Below, piece by piece: positions 30,589-32,789 of a stretch of 32,789 bases of DNA. The DNA is from a virus. A program made the translations under genes and the position numbers. The notes beneath the pieces were generated by a model. That model worked only from the letters and a program-made list of their open reading frames with translations, made no database searches and was not told where the DNA came from. The DNA is taken from positions 1 through 32,789 of the IMG/VR virus record IMGVR_UViG_3300025141_000426; one strand, written 5' to 3'. The first letter of the stretch is position 1. The number at the start of each line of letters is the position of its first letter.

Positions 30589-32789
30589 TTATGGTCCCGT
30601 ACCCCACGCTTGTTGCCAATCACTCCCACTCTGGTCTCCATCTGCACTGGTACCTTCAGTGTTACTACTATTAGAACTTCCTTGTGTCGAATTAGCTTGT
30701 TGAGCTTCTAATTCTGCGATTATTTCTTGTTCATCTGCTAGTGGTTTTTGTTTGTCAGATGCTGTTTTTATACTTCTATTATTATACATCTCCGTGTTTG
30801 CAAAGAAGTTATTGGATAATGCATTTTGTAATTCTGATACTGGTGCTTCCAAACCTTGACCACCAATATATTTAAAGTTCATTGATACACTTGCTATCAT
30901 AGGTTGTACTCCGATACCTTCTGGGTTTAAATCATATATTAAAGGGTCATAACTAAAACTTACTGAATCAATAGCTATTTTGGTGTGGTAAAAATCCCCA
31001 ATTCTTAAAACACATATAGGTGGTGCACCAAAAGCGGTGTTATCTACATCTCTTTCTGAGTCTAGACTTCCATCAGCATTAACTGTCGGTATTGTATTAC
31101 CTGGTCGTGTACATTGTAATAAAAAACTTAGTCTGTTGTTTAACCCTTCTGGTGTCATAGAGTGAAATGCTGGGTGGAAATGTTTTAATTCTCTTTTTAA
31201 TGCATTATATATAAACTCGTCATCTTGTTTTAGAGCATTAAAATAGTTCTCTTCTCCTAATAATTTTGCTAATATCTTTGCTGTATCTAATTTCTTTTCT
31301 TGTCCCGCGGTCCCTTGGTTATTAGCGGTAGCTTGTTCCTCCGGCGTTGGGTCAGTATTGGTTCCTTCCCACGCAGCGTCCCACGCTTCTTGGTTGGGTT
31401 GGCCTTGGACATTACTTGCTATCCCATTATTCGCGTTAGGGTTATTGTTTCCTGTGAATGTACCTTCATTACTGTTAACTCCGGTGTTTCCTGGAAATGC
31501 TCCTTCTTCCCCATTTGGATTATTTGGTAGGTCTATATCACTTGTCTGATTATACATTGTTTGGAATGGGTCCGCGTCATATTCGTCGGTCACGTCATTT
31601 TGGATACTGATAATATCGTCTACTGATAGGTTAGGGAATGTAGAAGCTAATTCATATATGTCATATTCTTTACAACCCGCAAAGAACGCTTCCAAAGCTT
31701 GGTCGGCGACATAGTCTGGTACACCTTTTAGAGTTTGTTCTGTGATTACATTTAATATAGATGGGTGGTCTACTACTATTTTCCAATTTAAGGTTCCTAT
31801 TCTCTCAGTATAGTTATATGTATATATTGGTTCTGGTCTACCTAAGAAATTAACTGAATTCCATTGTGCTGAATTTGTATCACCAACTTGTAAATCATAA
31901 GGGGGGAACCACATTATTCTCCCGCCTTGTGGTCCTCTTTCGGATTTAGGTAGTTTTAATAATTCGGATGTACCTCTCCACGCAAGATTTTCTATTGAGA
32001 ACATGTACTTACTTACATTTTTTTCTTGTTTTTCAGTGTCTACATTTACACCGAATATAGGTGCAATATTTAAATTAAAGGTATTAGTTAGTACTGACCC
32101 CGCTTTACCTAGATGATTTCCTTTATGTCTTTGTAGGTTTTCCATTTTCCAATAAGGGTCATCTTTTGTCCAGGTTCTACAAAATTCTCTCGCTACTAAC
32201 CCAGCTCCTATACCAAACACCCCATTTGTTTCATCAACAAATCTAACACCGGAACCTTTAGAAATTTCTTTATAACCATCTGAAAACACTTTAGATGTCT
32301 GGTCTATCGCGTGACCCGCGTGTTTTCTTCTAGCACCACCCATAAGGGGTGCTGAATCTATAAGTTTTTGTGTTTCGTCTAATATTCCACCCTTTCTTTT
32401 AGGTTTTTGGAACGACCTCGTAGATAGTAAGTCAAAAGGTGCGTTGGTGGACGCGAAGGATTGGTTACCCATCCAGGTCCATCCTCCAGCTAAACTACCA
32501 CCATCATTATAACTATAACCTTGCACACCAAACATATAAAATGGCCAAAGTGGTTGTCCGTCTACTGTTTCTAATTGTTTAGCTAAAGTAGATGGTCCGT
32601 AAACTAAAGCATTTACTGGTCTTCCAAACTCATCACTTGGGATTGCTCCCATAGGGGACTGAGCTTTTGAGGGTTCGTTGCTTTTAGAACCTAGATAATA
32701 ATACGGAGTTATGTTGGTAACTCCTTGTCGGAGTTGCACTCTAGAGTAGTCTGGTCTATACTTGTTAAAATCTAGTGATGTAAATAATG
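30589..32789 (-). CDS. Large virion structural protein (N-terminus beyond right edge)
   Basis: At least 733 codons are visible. The frame stays open to the right edge: upstream of the GTG at 32739 it reads LFTSLDFNKYRPDYSR without a stop and without an in-window ATG, so the true start is outside. The N-terminal part is Gly/Pro/Trp-rich (GGWTWMGNQSFAS). The middle holds RIMWFPPYDLQVGDTNSAQW and TEPIYTYN-like text (RPEPIYTYNYTERIGTLNWK, then VVDHPS), which I associate with tail proteins of large phages without being able to name one. A low-complexity Asn/Gly/Glu region (about GTG-numbered residues 395-475) and a Ser/Asn/Gln-rich C-terminus follow. Short related motifs AWDAAWEGT and DWQQAWGTGP end these two regions. 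It precedes baseplate genes and is probably part of the tail. Confidence 0.8.
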   Translation of the reverse strand, partial: LFTSLDFNKYRPDYSRVQLRQGVTNITPYYYLGSKSNEPSKAQSPMGAIPSDEFGRPVNALVYGPSTLAKQLETVDGQPLWPFYMFGVQGYSYNDGGSLAGGWTWMGNQSFASTNAPFDLLSTRSFQKPKRKGGILDETQKLIDSAPLMGGARRKHAGHAIDQTSKVFSDGYKEISKGSGVRFVDETNGVFGIGAGLVAREFCRTWTKDDPYWKMENLQRHKGNHLGKAGSVLTNTFNLNIAPIFGVNVDTEKQEKNVSKYMFSIENLAWRGTSELLKLPKSERGPQGGRIMWFPPYDLQVGDTNSAQWNSVNFLGRPEPIYTYNYTERIGTLNWKIVVDHPSILNVITEQTLKGVPDYVADQALEAFFAGCKEYDIYELASTFPNLSVDDIISIQNDVTDEYDADPFQTMYNQTSDIDLPNNPNGEEGAFPGNTGVNSNEGTFTGNNNPNANNGIASNVQGQPNQEAWDAAWEGTNTDPTPEEQATANNQGTAGQEKKLDTAKILAKLLGEENYFNALKQDDEFIYNALKRELKHFHPAFHSMTPEGLNNRLSFLLQCTRPGNTIPTVNADGSLDSERDVDNTAFGAPPICVLRIGDFYHTKIAIDSVSFSYDPLIYDLNPEGIGVQPMIASVSMNFKYIGGQGLEAPVSELQNALSNNFFANTEMYNNRSIKTASDKQKPLADEQEIIAELEAQQANSTQGSSNSSNTEGTSADGDQSGSDWQQAWGTGP

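Noticed and set aside
1-32789. CRISPR array, tRNA or insertion sequence
   Set aside because: No regularly spaced direct repeats, no clover-leaf sequence in the short gaps and no transposase-like protein were found.

Overview
This window looks like part of a large tailed phage (T4-like contractile-tail myovirus) genome. It is AT-rich and densely packed, and every gene I can support lies on the minus strand, so the genes read from right to left. The phage assignment rests on T4-type baseplate proteins (gp53-, gp25- and gp6-like), a hub protein carrying a peptidase, and a phage replication and recombination set (gp32-like SSB, UvsX/RecA, 5'-3' exonuclease, DnaB-type helicase). The host is probably a member of Bacteroidota. 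Almost no gene has a Shine-Dalgarno sequence (A/T-rich leaders are used instead), and one small gene belongs to a family (DUF5522) common in that phylum. This host call is an inference.

Layout in transcription order. (1) 32789-22549, virion genes: a structural protein cut by the right edge, a 360-aa unknown, a gp53-like LysM protein, a 2108-aa hub protein ending in an M23 peptidase, a 79-aa unknown and a very acidic coiled-coil protein. (2) 21689-14268, DNA metabolism: SSB, UvsX, a SlyD-like FKBP isomerase, exonuclease, a 149-aa unknown, helicase, a class II (B12-dependent) ribonucleotide reductase and the DUF5522 protein. (3) 14219-1, baseplate and fibre genes: gp25-like, gp6-like, a 1220-aa cysteine-rich protein with internal membrane segments, 593-aa and 316-aa unknowns, and a giant cysteine-rich protein open to the left edge.

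The most unusual content is the leftmost gene. I translated it by hand: 1804 codons without a stop, about 145 cysteines, a PKD-like domain, chitin-binding-like modules and a degenerate Cys repeat. It looks like a disulfide-stabilised, glycan-binding tail fibre or adhesin. Its neighbour, the 1220-aa protein, combines a prealbumin-like domain, a roughly 65-residue hydrophobic block and a Cys-rich segment. The two probably form one distal tail or attachment apparatus, but I recognise neither as a named system.

No tRNA, rRNA, CRISPR array, insertion sequence or integrase was seen. No gene-free stretch exceeds about 115 bases. The longer gaps hold two sigma70-like promoter candidates (about 21.75 and 22.82 kb), a strong hairpin after the reductase gene (about 14.51 kb) and a shared 10-base motif before the gp25-like and helicase genes.
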